NCBI GenBank assembly: GCA_020718315.1
Contig: DYSK01000099.1
Location: 1-7,660, forward strand
Length of the DNA stretch: 7,660 nucleotides
From: Draconibacterium orientale
GTDB lineage: Bacteria; Bacteroidota; Bacteroidia; Bacteroidales; UBA12170
Direction: 5' to 3'
A program made the position numbers and the translations under genes. The notes below the pieces were generated by a model. It made no database searches and had not been told where the DNA came from. It saw only the letters and a list, made by a program, of their open reading frames with translations. Positions within the stretch are counted from its first letter, which is position 1; the number at the start of each line of letters is the position of its first letter. This document shows, piece after piece, positions 1 through 6,769 of the stretch.

Positions 1-688
1 ATTGAACAATCCTCGCTATCGCAATTCGCACGATGCCTACGAAGCTTGGTATAATATTGTAAAAAGTTTTGGTCTGGGCGAAAAATTTAACAGCGATTTG
101 ATGTTTGAAAGCGCGGGAAACATTCCCTCAAAAGCATATTACGACAAAACGTATAATGGACAATGGAACGCTATGACTGTTCGGTCGTTGGCAATCGGAC
201 AAGGCGAAATCTTGATAACGCCCATGCAATTGGCCAATTTGGCTGCCATTATTGCCAACCGTGGATTTTATTATCCGCCCCATTTGGTGAGAGCGATTCA
301 TGACCGTGAAAATTTAACCAAATCGGCTACCAATAAAAAAACGGTGTTGGTGGATCGGCATCATTTTATTCCCGTTATTGAAGGGATGGAAAAAGTGGCT
401 CAAGTAGGAGGTACTGCTTCGCGAGCCTCCATGGACTCTATAACTGTGTGCGGAAAAACAGGAACGGTTCAGAACCCACACGGCAGAGACCATAGTGTAT
501 TTATCGCTTTTGCGCCTAAAGACAACCCTAAAATTGCCATTGCCGTAATTGTAGAAAATGCCGGAGACTATGGTGGCACTTGGGCTGCGCCTATCACCAG
601 CCTAATGATGGAAAAATATTTCTACAGAGAAATAAGAAGAAAAGAAAAAGAAAAACAAATTCTTGAAGCCGATTTAATTCCAAAATAA
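1..688 (+). CDS. mrdA: Penicillin-binding protein 2 (peptidoglycan D,D-transpeptidase), C-terminal part
   Basis: This is the C-terminal part of a class B penicillin-binding protein that crosslinks peptidoglycan during elongation in the periplasm, working with RodA. The reading frame is already open at the left edge, so the TTG at base 2 is not the real start. About 228 residues are visible. The third active-site motif KTG is present as C-G-K-T-G-T (residues 152-154 of the fragment, bases 455-463). The PBP2-typical stretch IGQGEILITPMQLANL lies at fragment residues 65-80. The SxxK serine and the SxN motif should lie upstream of the window. The protein ends in a charged, lysine-rich tail (residues 210-228), probably a flexible C-terminus. 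Its TAA shares one base with the ATG of rodA, so the two are almost certainly co-transcribed and perhaps translationally coupled. Assignment as PBP2 rather than the divisome PBP3 rests on the rodA neighbour and on the IGQG region. The 5' end is missing, so the full length is unknown. Confidence 0.93.
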   Translation, partial: LNNPRYRNSHDAYEAWYNIVKSFGLGEKFNSDLMFESAGNIPSKAYYDKTYNGQWNAMTVRSLAIGQGEILITPMQLANLAAIIANRGFYYPPHLVRAIHDRENLTKSATNKKTVLVDRHHFIPVIEGMEKVAQVGGTASRASMDSITVCGKTGTVQNPHGRDHSVFIAFAPKDNPKIAIAVIVENAGDYGGTWAAPITSLMMEKYFYREIRRKEKEKQILEADLIPK

Positions 689-1947
689 TGAGAGAGCGAA
701 AGAGTATTTTTCATAATCTAGACTGGTATTTGGTAGGCTTCTATCTGCTTTTTGTGTTTATGGGGCTGATAAGCATTTATGCAGCCGTTTACAATCCCGA
801 ATCGCCTTCCATTCTAGACCGCTCCCAGCTCTATGGCATTCAGTTTGTATGGATAATGAGTTCATTGCTTCTGGCAACGATTATTTTGATGTTGGACGTA
901 AAAATATTTTCGTCCTTTTCTTATCTCATTTATGGCGTAGGCATGTTGATGCTTGTCCTCGTTTTGCTTTTCGGGAAAGTAATTTCGGGATCAAAATCGT
1001 GGTTTCATATCGGTAGCGCTTCGTTGCAGCCTGCTGAGTTTGCGAAATTTGCCACCAATTTGGCCTTAGCAAGCTTCCTTAGCAATTTGGATAACAATTT
1101 AAAAACGGCCAAAACCGTTTTTATTGCCGGCTTCATTCTGCTTATCCCTACCGCTTTGATTTTGCTTCAAAACGATACCGGTTCTGCTATTGTTTACGTT
1201 TCTTTCGTCTTGGTTCTATATCGCGAAGGGTTTAGTGGAAATTTCTTAATCCTCGGCTTTGTAACAGCAATTCTTTTTGTGTTTACACTCATGGTTGGAA
1301 AATATCTTGTGCTTGGAATTATTGCTGCTATCACGGTTGTTTTGTTTATGATAACTCAAAAAGCCAGAAAAAATTTATTTACACTTTTTGGTTTGTTTGC
1401 GGTAATTGTAGCCTTTGTTTTTTCTGTTGATTATGCTTTCGAAAATATACTGCAAGAACATCAAAAGGAACGAATTGAAATTTTGCTCGGAAAGAAAACC
1501 GATTTAAAAGGTGCTGGATACAATGTTCATCAATCTCTTATAGCAATTGGATCGGGCGGTTTTGCAGGAAAAGGATTTTTACAAGGCACGCAAACAAAAT
1601 ACAAATTTGTTCCTGAGCAAAGTACCGATTTCATTTTCTGTACCGTTGGAGAAGAATGGGGATTTCTTGGAAGTTCATTGTTTCTTATTTTATATATAGG
1701 ATTTCTCATTCGGCTGCTCTATGCTGCGGAGCGACAGCGTTCGGCCTTTAGTAGAATATATGGCTATGGTGTAGCATCCATTTTGTTTTTTCACATGGCT
1801 GTAAATGTTGGTATGACTATCGGTCTGGCTCCTGTTATTGGAATTCCGTTGCCGTTTTTTAGTTATGGAGGCAGTTCTCTTTGGGCTTTTACCATCTTGC
1901 TATTTATTTTTATTAAGATGGATTCGTATCGTTTAGAACTTTTATAA
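688..1947 (+). CDS. rodA: RodA, SEDS-family peptidoglycan glycosyltransferase
   Basis: RodA polymerises lipid II into glycan strands in the cytoplasmic membrane and pairs with PBP2 in the elongasome. The 419-residue product is highly hydrophobic, with about ten predicted membrane segments, and is somewhat longer than the roughly 370 residues of E. coli RodA. SEDS signatures run in order: GSKSWFHIGSASLQPAEFAK (residues 101-120), QNDTGSAIV (161-169), GAGYNVHQSLIAIGSGG (275-291), GTQTKYKFVPEQSTDFIF (300-317) and PVIGIPLPFFSYGGSSL (382-398). Asp272, just before GAGY, is the likely counterpart of the aspartate essential for polymerase activity in other RodA proteins; this is assigned by motif position, not structure. 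The ATG overlaps the PBP2 stop (TAATG) and no Shine-Dalgarno is evident, so coupled initiation is inferred. The stop codon lies 2 bases from the end of the convergent aro gene, and no terminator hairpin is visible between them. The alternative SEDS member, FtsW, is less likely because of the PBP2 partner and the GTQ...PEQSTDF motif. Confidence 0.95.
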   Translation: MRERKSIFHNLDWYLVGFYLLFVFMGLISIYAAVYNPESPSILDRSQLYGIQFVWIMSSLLLATIILMLDVKIFSSFSYLIYGVGMLMLVLVLLFGKVISGSKSWFHIGSASLQPAEFAKFATNLALASFLSNLDNNLKTAKTVFIAGFILLIPTALILLQNDTGSAIVYVSFVLVLYREGFSGNFLILGFVTAILFVFTLMVGKYLVLGIIAAITVVLFMITQKARKNLFTLFGLFAVIVAFVFSVDYAFENILQEHQKERIEILLGKKTDLKGAGYNVHQSLIAIGSGGFAGKGFLQGTQTKYKFVPEQSTDFIFCTVGEEWGFLGSSLFLILYIGFLIRLLYAAERQRSAFSRIYGYGVASILFFHMAVNVGMTIGLAPVIGIPLPFFSYGGSSLWAFTILLFIFIKMDSYRLELL

Positions 1948-1949
1948 AA

Positions 1950-3041
1950 TTAATCCCTCGAATGAAAGATTTTCGCTTGCCGAGCAATGGATTCCCGATG
2001 AACCAATTCTAATATTTTGATCAAAAAATCGCTGCTCACGCCCAAATTTCTGCCATTTTCCAAACGTTCCTGAATGATGTTTGACCAACGTTTAAGTTGA
2101 AGAATGGTGATATTGTTTTCCTTTTTATACTGGCCAATGGCGTCAACAATATTCAATCGGCGAGCCAATATTTCGATCATTTCAGCATCGAGCCGATCAA
2201 TCTCTGAGCGATATTCTTCCAATTTTGTTTCGAAATTGAAATCGCCGCTTCGTTCGCGAAGAATCAGATTTTTGATTAATTCGTTTAAAGCCGATGGTGT
2301 AATTTGTTGTTTGGCGTCTGTCAACGCTTTTTCAGGCTGCCAATGCGACTCAATCATAATGCCGTCCATTTCCAAATCAAGTGCTTTTTGGGCAATTTCG
2401 GTAAGTAAGCTTCGCTTTCCGGCAATGTGGCTTGGATCGGTAAAAACAGGAAGGTGAGGAAACAATCGTTTTAGCTCGATGGGGATTTCCCACATGGGCG
2501 CATTTCGAAAAGTGGATTTCTTAAAAAAATCGAAGCCGCGATGAATGGCCGCTAATTTTGTAATACCCGAATGATTCAATCGTTCCAAAGCGCCTATCCA
2601 AAGCGATAAATCGGGATTTAATGGGTTTTTTACCATCACCGGAATATCGACCCCTTTCAAAGACTCCGCAATTTCATGTATCGAAAAAGGGTTCACTACC
2701 GTTCGGGCACCAATCCAAAGAACGTCTATTCCATATTTCAAACTCAATTCTACATGCTGGGGATTTCCTACTTCAACAGTCGTTTTCAAACCAGTTTCTT
2801 GCTTTGCTATTTGCAGCCATTTTAAAGCTTCTTCGCCATGGCCTTCAAACATATTTGGCCGTGTGCGCGGTTTCCAAACGCCCGCCCGAAAAAATTTAAC
2901 GTTTTCTATCTTTGCCAATTCTCGTGCCGTTTCAAGCACTTGTTCTTCCGATTCAGCACTACACGGCCCACTAATTACCAATGGTTTTGTATTGGTATCC
3001 AGCCACAAACTCAGGTCATTTAGTATCAATTGACTACTCAT
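1950..3041 (-). CDS. Bifunctional DAHP synthase / chorismate mutase (AroQ type)
   Basis: This fused cytoplasmic enzyme joins two steps of aromatic amino acid synthesis: condensation of phosphoenolpyruvate with erythrose 4-phosphate to DAHP, and chorismate to prephenate. Numbering is for the 363-residue form starting at the ATG at 3041. Residues about 15-255 form a type I-beta (KDO8P-synthase-like) DAHP synthase barrel, with ISGPCSAES and Cys27, FRAGVWKPRTRP (51-62), AIHRGF with His167, TDPSH with Asp202 and MIESH with Glu231; the Cys, His, Glu and Asp are the family's usual metal ligands. Residues about 270-358 form an all-helical AroQ mutase; Arg278, Arg295, Lys306, Arg318, Ser351 and Gln355 align with E. 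coli Arg11, Arg28, Lys39, Arg51, Ser84 and Gln88. A TTG at 3059 would add six residues, but it lies upstream of a promoter-like box, so the ATG is preferred. In characterised relatives the mutase domain allosterically regulates the synthase; that is likely but unproven here. The gene is divergent from recJ and convergent with rodA. Confidence 0.93.
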   Translation of the reverse strand: MSSQLILNDLSLWLDTNTKPLVISGPCSAESEEQVLETARELAKIENVKFFRAGVWKPRTRPNMFEGHGEEALKWLQIAKQETGLKTTVEVGNPQHVELSLKYGIDVLWIGARTVVNPFSIHEIAESLKGVDIPVMVKNPLNPDLSLWIGALERLNHSGITKLAAIHRGFDFFKKSTFRNAPMWEIPIELKRLFPHLPVFTDPSHIAGKRSLLTEIAQKALDLEMDGIMIESHWQPEKALTDAKQQITPSALNELIKNLILRERSGDFNFETKLEEYRSEIDRLDAEMIEILARRLNIVDAIGQYKKENNITILQLKRWSNIIQERLENGRNLGVSSDFLIKILELVHRESIARQAKIFHSRD

Positions 3042-3048
3042 CCTACCA

Positions 3049-3056
3049 CAAAAATA
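3049..3056 (-). promoter_or_regulatory. Promoter -7 box for the DAHP synthase/chorismate mutase gene
   Basis: On the minus strand this reads TATTTTTG, an exact match to the Bacteroidota -7 consensus TAnnTTTG. It ends only 7 bases before the preferred ATG at 3041, so transcription would begin about 4 bases before the start codon. I see no TTG at the usual 17-23 base spacing upstream; the nearest TTTG is about 31 bases away. Confidence is therefore moderate. Confidence 0.45.
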
Positions 3057-3120
3057 CAAAATTAGCTACTCTTTATCTTTTTTTGAACAAAAATGAATCT
3101 GATACGTTCTTTGAGCAAGC

Positions 3121-3137
3121 ATAAAACCTTGTTTTAT
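3121..3137. repeat. Perfect 7-bp inverted repeat with 3-base loop in the aro-recJ divergent spacer
   Basis: The sequence ATAAAAC-CTT-GTTTTAT has perfect 7-bp arms around a CTT centre. It lies between the two divergent promoter-like boxes, about 65 bases upstream of the aro box and 85 bases upstream of the recJ box. It could be an operator-like site or a weak hairpin. The arms are AT-rich and no poly-U tract follows directly, so it does not look like a strong terminator. Chance occurrence cannot be excluded. Confidence 0.35.
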
Positions 3138-3222
3138 CAATTCGATCGTGTTGTTCTGTTTTTTTAGAATGAACGATTTTTAAAAAGCATCAACGCGGTC
3201 TGAAAATAGACTTAAAAAAATG

Positions 3223-3230
3223 TACCTTTG
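3223..3230 (+). promoter_or_regulatory. Promoter -7 box for recJ
   Basis: TACCTTTG is an exact match to TAnnTTTG. It ends 14 bases before the recJ ATG at 3245, which would give a leader of about 10 bases. No clear TTG lies at the expected upstream distance, so the -33 element is weak or absent. The bases before the ATG (GGACAGAAAAT) contain no strong Shine-Dalgarno, which is usual in this phylum. Confidence 0.5.
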
Positions 3231-3244
3231 TTCGGACAGAAAAT

Positions 3245-5032
3245 ATGGAAAAACGCTGGATTATTCAAAAAAAAGGAGCGGAGCCGATCGTTAAAAACTT
3301 GGCTCAAGAGCTTGATGTGTGCGAAAACATAGCTAATTTGCTTGTTCAGCGCGATATTACCACTTTTGAACAAGCCCGTGCTTTTTTTCGTCCGGATTAC
3401 AGTCATTTACACGATCCTTTCTTGATGAAAGATATGGACAAGGCGGTTTCGCGGATCCAGGTGGCCATTCAACACAAAGAAAAAATATTGGTTTATGGCG
3501 ATTATGATGTGGATGGAACAACCGCTGTTGCGCTTTTGTATTCGTTTCTGAAAAAAATTGGAGCCGATCTCGATTTTTACATTCCGGATCGGTATTCCGA
3601 AGGATATGGAATTTCAGAAAAAGGGATCGACTTCGCTGCCGAAAACAACTTTAAATTGGTGATCGCGCTGGATTGTGGAATTAAGGCGATTGATAAAATT
3701 GAATATGCCAAATCAAAAAATATAGAGTTTATCATTGGCGATCATCATCGTCCGGGCGATACGCTCCCCGAAGCTGTTGCTGTGCTAGACGCCAAACGAC
3801 TCGATTGTAATTACCCATACAAAGAGCTTTCGGGTTGCGGAGTTGCGTTTAAATTGGCACAAGCCATTTCGCAAATTCGCCAGATTCCATTCAAACAGTT
3901 GGAGGAATACTTGGATTTGGTTGCCATCAGCATTGCTTCTGATATTGTGCCTCTTACGGGCGAAAACAGAACGCTTGCTTTTTTTGGTTTACAAAAAATA
4001 AATAAAACGCCCCGCAAAGGAATCGAAGCGATTTTAAAATACACGAGTGTTAAAAAATTACGTCCTCGCAATCTAAATCAAGCCGACGAAGTATTCGAAA
4101 AGTCTTTAGGAATAAGCGATCTTGTTTTTCAATTGGGTCCGCGCATCAATGCCGCCGGACGAATCGAAAGCGGAAAAGACTCTGTTCGGCTATTGATAAG
4201 CAAAACACAGGAAGAAGCCGATGTGATTGCCAACCAAATAAATGATTTAAATACTGAAAGGCGAACATTAGACAGCAAGATTACCGAGGAAGCTTTAGAG
4301 ATTATCAAACAAGACCCGGAGCGCGAAAACAAGAAGGCAAATATTGTTTTTAAAGCAGATTGGTCGAAAGGAGTCATTGGAATTGTTGCTTCACGGATCA
4401 TAGAAGTTTATTATAAACCAACCATCGTTTTCACAAAATCAAACGGCATTCTCACTGCTTCTTGTAGGTCTGTTTTCGGATTTGATCTTTACGACGCCAT
4501 AGAGTCGTGCAGTGCTCATTTGGAACATTTTGGCGGTCACACTTATGCTGCCGGCTTGTCTTTGAAACAGGAAAATTTTGATGCTTTCTGCCATTGTTTT
4601 GAAACCTATGTACAAAACAATATCACAGAGGCTTCGTTGGTTCCACAAATCACCATAGATTTGGAAATAGGTTTGAGCGATTTAAATCAAAAGTTTTATC
4701 GTATTTTAAAACAATTTGCGCCCTTTGGCCCTAACAATATGCTGCCTGTTTTTCAAACCAACGAATTGATCGACACCAGCAAGTCTAGAATTGTTGGCGA
4801 AAAGCACATTAAGCTGGAAGTGATTCAAAAAAATGCTTCGAGTTATCCGTTTTCGGGAATCGCGTTTCAACAATCCGACAAATTTCATTTGATAAAATCG
4901 GACAGCAAATATTATACTCAGAAAGCAAGCGAAAACCAAGCCGTTTTCAATCTTTGTTATACTTTGGAAGAAAACGAATGGAATAATGTAAAAAGCTTAC
5001 AACTGAACGTCAAAGACATCAAGGCATTTTAA
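3245..5032 (+). CDS. recJ: Single-stranded-DNA-specific exonuclease RecJ
   Basis: RecJ degrades single-stranded DNA 5' to 3' in recombinational, mismatch and base-excision repair. The 595-residue product is close to the family size (E. coli about 577). The DHH-superfamily metal motifs are all present: DYDVDG at residues 86-91, Asp143 in ALDCGIKA, Asp166-His167-His168 in GDHHRPGD, and Asp233 in ASDIVPLTGENR. The DHHA1 domain follows (roughly 355-450), with KGVIGIVASRI near 377-387 and the substrate-binding GGH at 430-432. The remaining C-terminal part (about 463-590) fits the RecJ OB-fold region. Every catalytic residue I can check is intact, so the enzyme should be active. The ATG start gives the normal N-terminus and sits just after a promoter-like box. 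The gene appears monocistronic, divergent from the aro gene and convergent with the HdeD-like gene, with 11 bases between stop codons and no obvious terminator hairpin there. Confidence 0.96.
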   Translation: MEKRWIIQKKGAEPIVKNLAQELDVCENIANLLVQRDITTFEQARAFFRPDYSHLHDPFLMKDMDKAVSRIQVAIQHKEKILVYGDYDVDGTTAVALLYSFLKKIGADLDFYIPDRYSEGYGISEKGIDFAAENNFKLVIALDCGIKAIDKIEYAKSKNIEFIIGDHHRPGDTLPEAVAVLDAKRLDCNYPYKELSGCGVAFKLAQAISQIRQIPFKQLEEYLDLVAISIASDIVPLTGENRTLAFFGLQKINKTPRKGIEAILKYTSVKKLRPRNLNQADEVFEKSLGISDLVFQLGPRINAAGRIESGKDSVRLLISKTQEEADVIANQINDLNTERRTLDSKITEEALEIIKQDPERENKKANIVFKADWSKGVIGIVASRIIEVYYKPTIVFTKSNGILTASCRSVFGFDLYDAIESCSAHLEHFGGHTYAAGLSLKQENFDAFCHCFETYVQNNITEASLVPQITIDLEIGLSDLNQKFYRILKQFAPFGPNNMLPVFQTNELIDTSKSRIVGEKHIKLEVIQKNASSYPFSGIAFQQSDKFHLIKSDSKYYTQKASENQAVFNLCYTLEENEWNNVKSLQLNVKDIKAF

Positions 5033-5043
5033 CTTCTTGTCTT

Positions 5044-5607
5044 CTAGTTTTGAATTTCGTTTGTCGGTTTCTCAATCTCTTTTTCTGGTTTAAACTGATA
5101 CAGAAGAAAAGAAAAATAGAACATAACGCCCGCAATTAAAACAAGCAACAGACCTAAAATCTGAATCATTAGTCCAACAAAAAGTTCGGGAGCGAAAATT
5201 AAAACCAAGCCTAAGCCAATCACCACAAAACCATTTACTCGCAAAAGGACAGAGCTGTTGATGGCCGTGAAACTTACAGAAAATTGATAAATGCCTATAA
5301 CAAGCGCCCACAATCCGCTCAGAATCATCAAAAATCGAAACGATGCTTCGGGATAAAATAGAACAATACCGCCTATCAGCAAGTTAAACATCCCCTGAAT
5401 GAGCCAAAACACAGCAGTTTTATTTGTACTCAGATGGGCAAAAGCGCCGAAAATCAACAGCAATCCCATAAAGGCAATCACTATTCCCACAACAAAAACA
5501 AAGCTTCGAATTACCTCGATGGGTGTGAGCAGCAATATCAATCCGATTGCAAAAACGGCTAAAGCATTCAAGAAAATTAGCAACCATTTTTTAGAAAGTA
5601 TTTCCAT
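5044..5607 (-). CDS. HdeD-like (DUF308) six-helix membrane protein
   Basis: This 187-residue integral membrane protein has about six hydrophobic segments (approximately residues 8-28, 36-58, 66-85, 91-111, 121-139 and 145-169) and a short charged cytoplasmic-type tail ending in repeated Glu, Lys and Pro. The size, even spacing of helices, and recurring pattern of a helix ending in a short P-E turn (TPIEVI, YPEASF, APELFV) fit the HdeD/DUF308 family. E. coli HdeD is linked to acid resistance, but the biochemical role of the family is unknown and should not be assumed here. The ATG at 5607 gives a typical Lys-containing N-terminus before the first helix; no clear ribosome binding site precedes it. 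It has its own -7-like box and is separated from the upstream TPR gene by a terminator, so it is probably transcribed alone. Confidence 0.8.
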   Translation of the reverse strand: MEILSKKWLLIFLNALAVFAIGLILLLTPIEVIRSFVFVVGIVIAFMGLLLIFGAFAHLSTNKTAVFWLIQGMFNLLIGGIVLFYPEASFRFLMILSGLWALVIGIYQFSVSFTAINSSVLLRVNGFVVIGLGLVLIFAPELFVGLMIQILGLLLVLIAGVMFYFSFLLYQFKPEKEIEKPTNEIQN

Positions 5608-5644
5608 AATGCATATATTTAAGAACTCAAAACCGACCTCTTAG

Positions 5645-5652
5645 CAAATTTA
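5645..5652 (-). promoter_or_regulatory. Promoter -7 box for the HdeD-like gene
   Basis: The minus strand reads TAAATTTG, an exact TAnnTTTG match, ending 37 bases before the ATG at 5607. A TTTG lies 14 bases further upstream, closer than the usual 17-23 base spacing, so the -33 element is imperfect. Its position just after the TPR-gene terminator supports a separate transcription unit. Confidence 0.45.
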
Positions 5653-5683
5653 TGAAAATTCTCGGGCAAAAACCGTTAAAAAG

Positions 5684-5712
5684 AAAAAGGCATCCAATCT
5701 GAATGCCTTTTT
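5684..5712 (-). terminator. Intrinsic (rho-independent) terminator of the TPR gene
   Basis: Perfect 10-bp arms, AAAAAGGCAT and ATGCCTTTTT, flank a 9-base loop. Read on the minus strand, the hairpin begins 23 bases after the TPR stop codon and is followed by a T-rich tract (TTTTTCTTTTT). The core is GGCAT/ATGCC with A and T extensions. The symmetry would allow function on either strand, but only the minus strand has a gene ending immediately upstream. Confidence 0.85.
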
Positions 5713-5735
5713 ACAATTTGAGCCCGATAGTTGGT

Positions 5736-6698
5736 TTAATTGCACTTTAAAACTTCTGTAATTTGATATTTTGCAGCAGCTACATTGGGGCCTGCTGTAA
5801 CCAATTTGTAAGCAGCACAGGCGTTTGCGTTTTCACCTTTTGCCTGAAATGCCTTTCCCAATTCGAATTGAATAGCCATTGAATCAACGCCTTCAAGCGT
5901 AAGGGCTTTTTGTCCGGCAGCAATGCTTGCATCCCACTTTTTCAATTTATTGTTGGCAAGTGTTAAAAGATAAAATGCATTTACGGATTGATCGTTGTAT
6001 TTCAAAGCATTGGTCAACAAAACAACCGCTTCGGCATTGTGTTCTATTTGCATTTCGGTGGCCGCTTTTGATTCGAACATCAATTGAGCGGCTTCGGTGG
6101 CGCTGGCCACTTTTTTTGCTGCACTGGTATTTCCGGCACCAAACAAAATGACATTGTCGAAAGCTTCTATTGCATTTTCAAACTGATCTAATTCTTTATA
6201 AGCCATTCCTTTGCCATAAAAAGCATCCACGCAATTTGGATTGAACACCAATGCTTCTTCAAACACTTTTAAAGATCCTTCATAGTCCTTTCTTGTGGAA
6301 TAAGCGAGTCCTTTTGAAGCATATATTTTAGGAATGTAGGTAGTGGCTTGCTGTTGTGTTTTCAAGTCGGCTACTTCTCCGGCCAATTTTTCGGCACTTT
6401 TCAATGCGCTAATTGCCGGATCAAAACTTTCCTTTTTATAAAGGGTGATTCCTTCTTTAAAATACGTATAGGCCAATTTTTTTTGAACCATAATCTTCAG
6501 TTCTACCGCTTCGGCGCCAAGCGTATTGCAAATAGCAACGCTCTCTTCCCATACTTTTATTGCTCCCGCATAATCTTTTGCCTTATCCAACTCGATTCCT
6601 TCATTAAATTTGGCACCTGCAGCATTAATATCCTGCGCTTTGGTAAAAGTTACTAAGCCCACAAAAAGAGCCAGTAGGATTATTCTTCCTTTCATCAT
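5736..6698 (-). CDS. Exported tetratricopeptide-repeat protein
   Basis: This 320-residue protein has a signal peptide (Lys/Arg, then a hydrophobic stretch, with likely cleavage after T-K-A near residue 21) and is otherwise built from helical TPR units. Recognisable repeats lie at about residues 26-59, 74-107, 122-155, 156-189 and 237-270; the best is ASKGLAYSTRKDYEGSLKVF followed by GKGMAYKELDQFENAIEAF. TPR arrays mediate protein binding, so a periplasmic scaffold role is plausible, but no specific function can be given. There is no lipobox, so it is probably soluble and periplasmic. The C-terminus ends in L-K-C-N, with a second Cys at 294 that could form a disulfide with Cys319. Two adjacent ATGs (6698 and 6695) are possible starts; an AAAGGA site lies 6 or 9 bases upstream, so either fits. 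It has its own promoter and terminator, so it is probably monocistronic. Confidence 0.88.
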   Translation of the reverse strand: MMKGRIILLALFVGLVTFTKAQDINAAGAKFNEGIELDKAKDYAGAIKVWEESVAICNTLGAEAVELKIMVQKKLAYTYFKEGITLYKKESFDPAISALKSAEKLAGEVADLKTQQQATTYIPKIYASKGLAYSTRKDYEGSLKVFEEALVFNPNCVDAFYGKGMAYKELDQFENAIEAFDNVILFGAGNTSAAKKVASATEAAQLMFESKAATEMQIEHNAEAVVLLTNALKYNDQSVNAFYLLTLANNKLKKWDASIAAGQKALTLEGVDSMAIQFELGKAFQAKGENANACAAYKLVTAGPNVAAAKYQITEVLKCN

Positions 6699-6704
6699 GT
6701 TTTA

Positions 6705-6710
6705 TCCTTT
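6705..6710 (-). promoter_or_regulatory. Shine-Dalgarno-like site of the TPR gene
   Basis: The minus strand reads AAAGGA, 6 bases before the ATG at 6698 and 9 before the one at 6695. It is the clearest ribosome binding site in the window and supports this start region, without deciding between the two adjacent ATGs. Confidence 0.55.
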
Positions 6711-6740
6711 ATATTGATTGGTTTAGACTTAATTGAGCGA

Positions 6741-6769
6741 CAAATATATAAAAATCAACTTGAAACAAA
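6741..6769 (-). promoter_or_regulatory. Promoter of the TPR gene (-33 TTTG, -7 TATATTTG)
   Basis: On the minus strand TTTG (6766-6769) is followed after 17 bases by TATATTTG (6741-6748). Both elements and the spacing match the Bacteroidota housekeeping promoter pattern (TTG, 17-23 bases, TAnnTTTG). The -7 box ends 42 bases before the ATG, giving an untranslated leader of just under 40 bases that carries the AAAGGA site. It is the best promoter in the window. Confidence 0.65.

Noticed and set aside
2104..2457. 117-codon + strand frame opposite the aro gene
   Set aside because: It is antisense to a clearly functional, motif-rich coding region and has no domain features of its own.
3042..3059. 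TTG start giving the aro protein six extra residues
   Set aside because: The extension overlaps the -7-like box, and the internal ATG at 3041 gives the normal distance to the GPCS motif.
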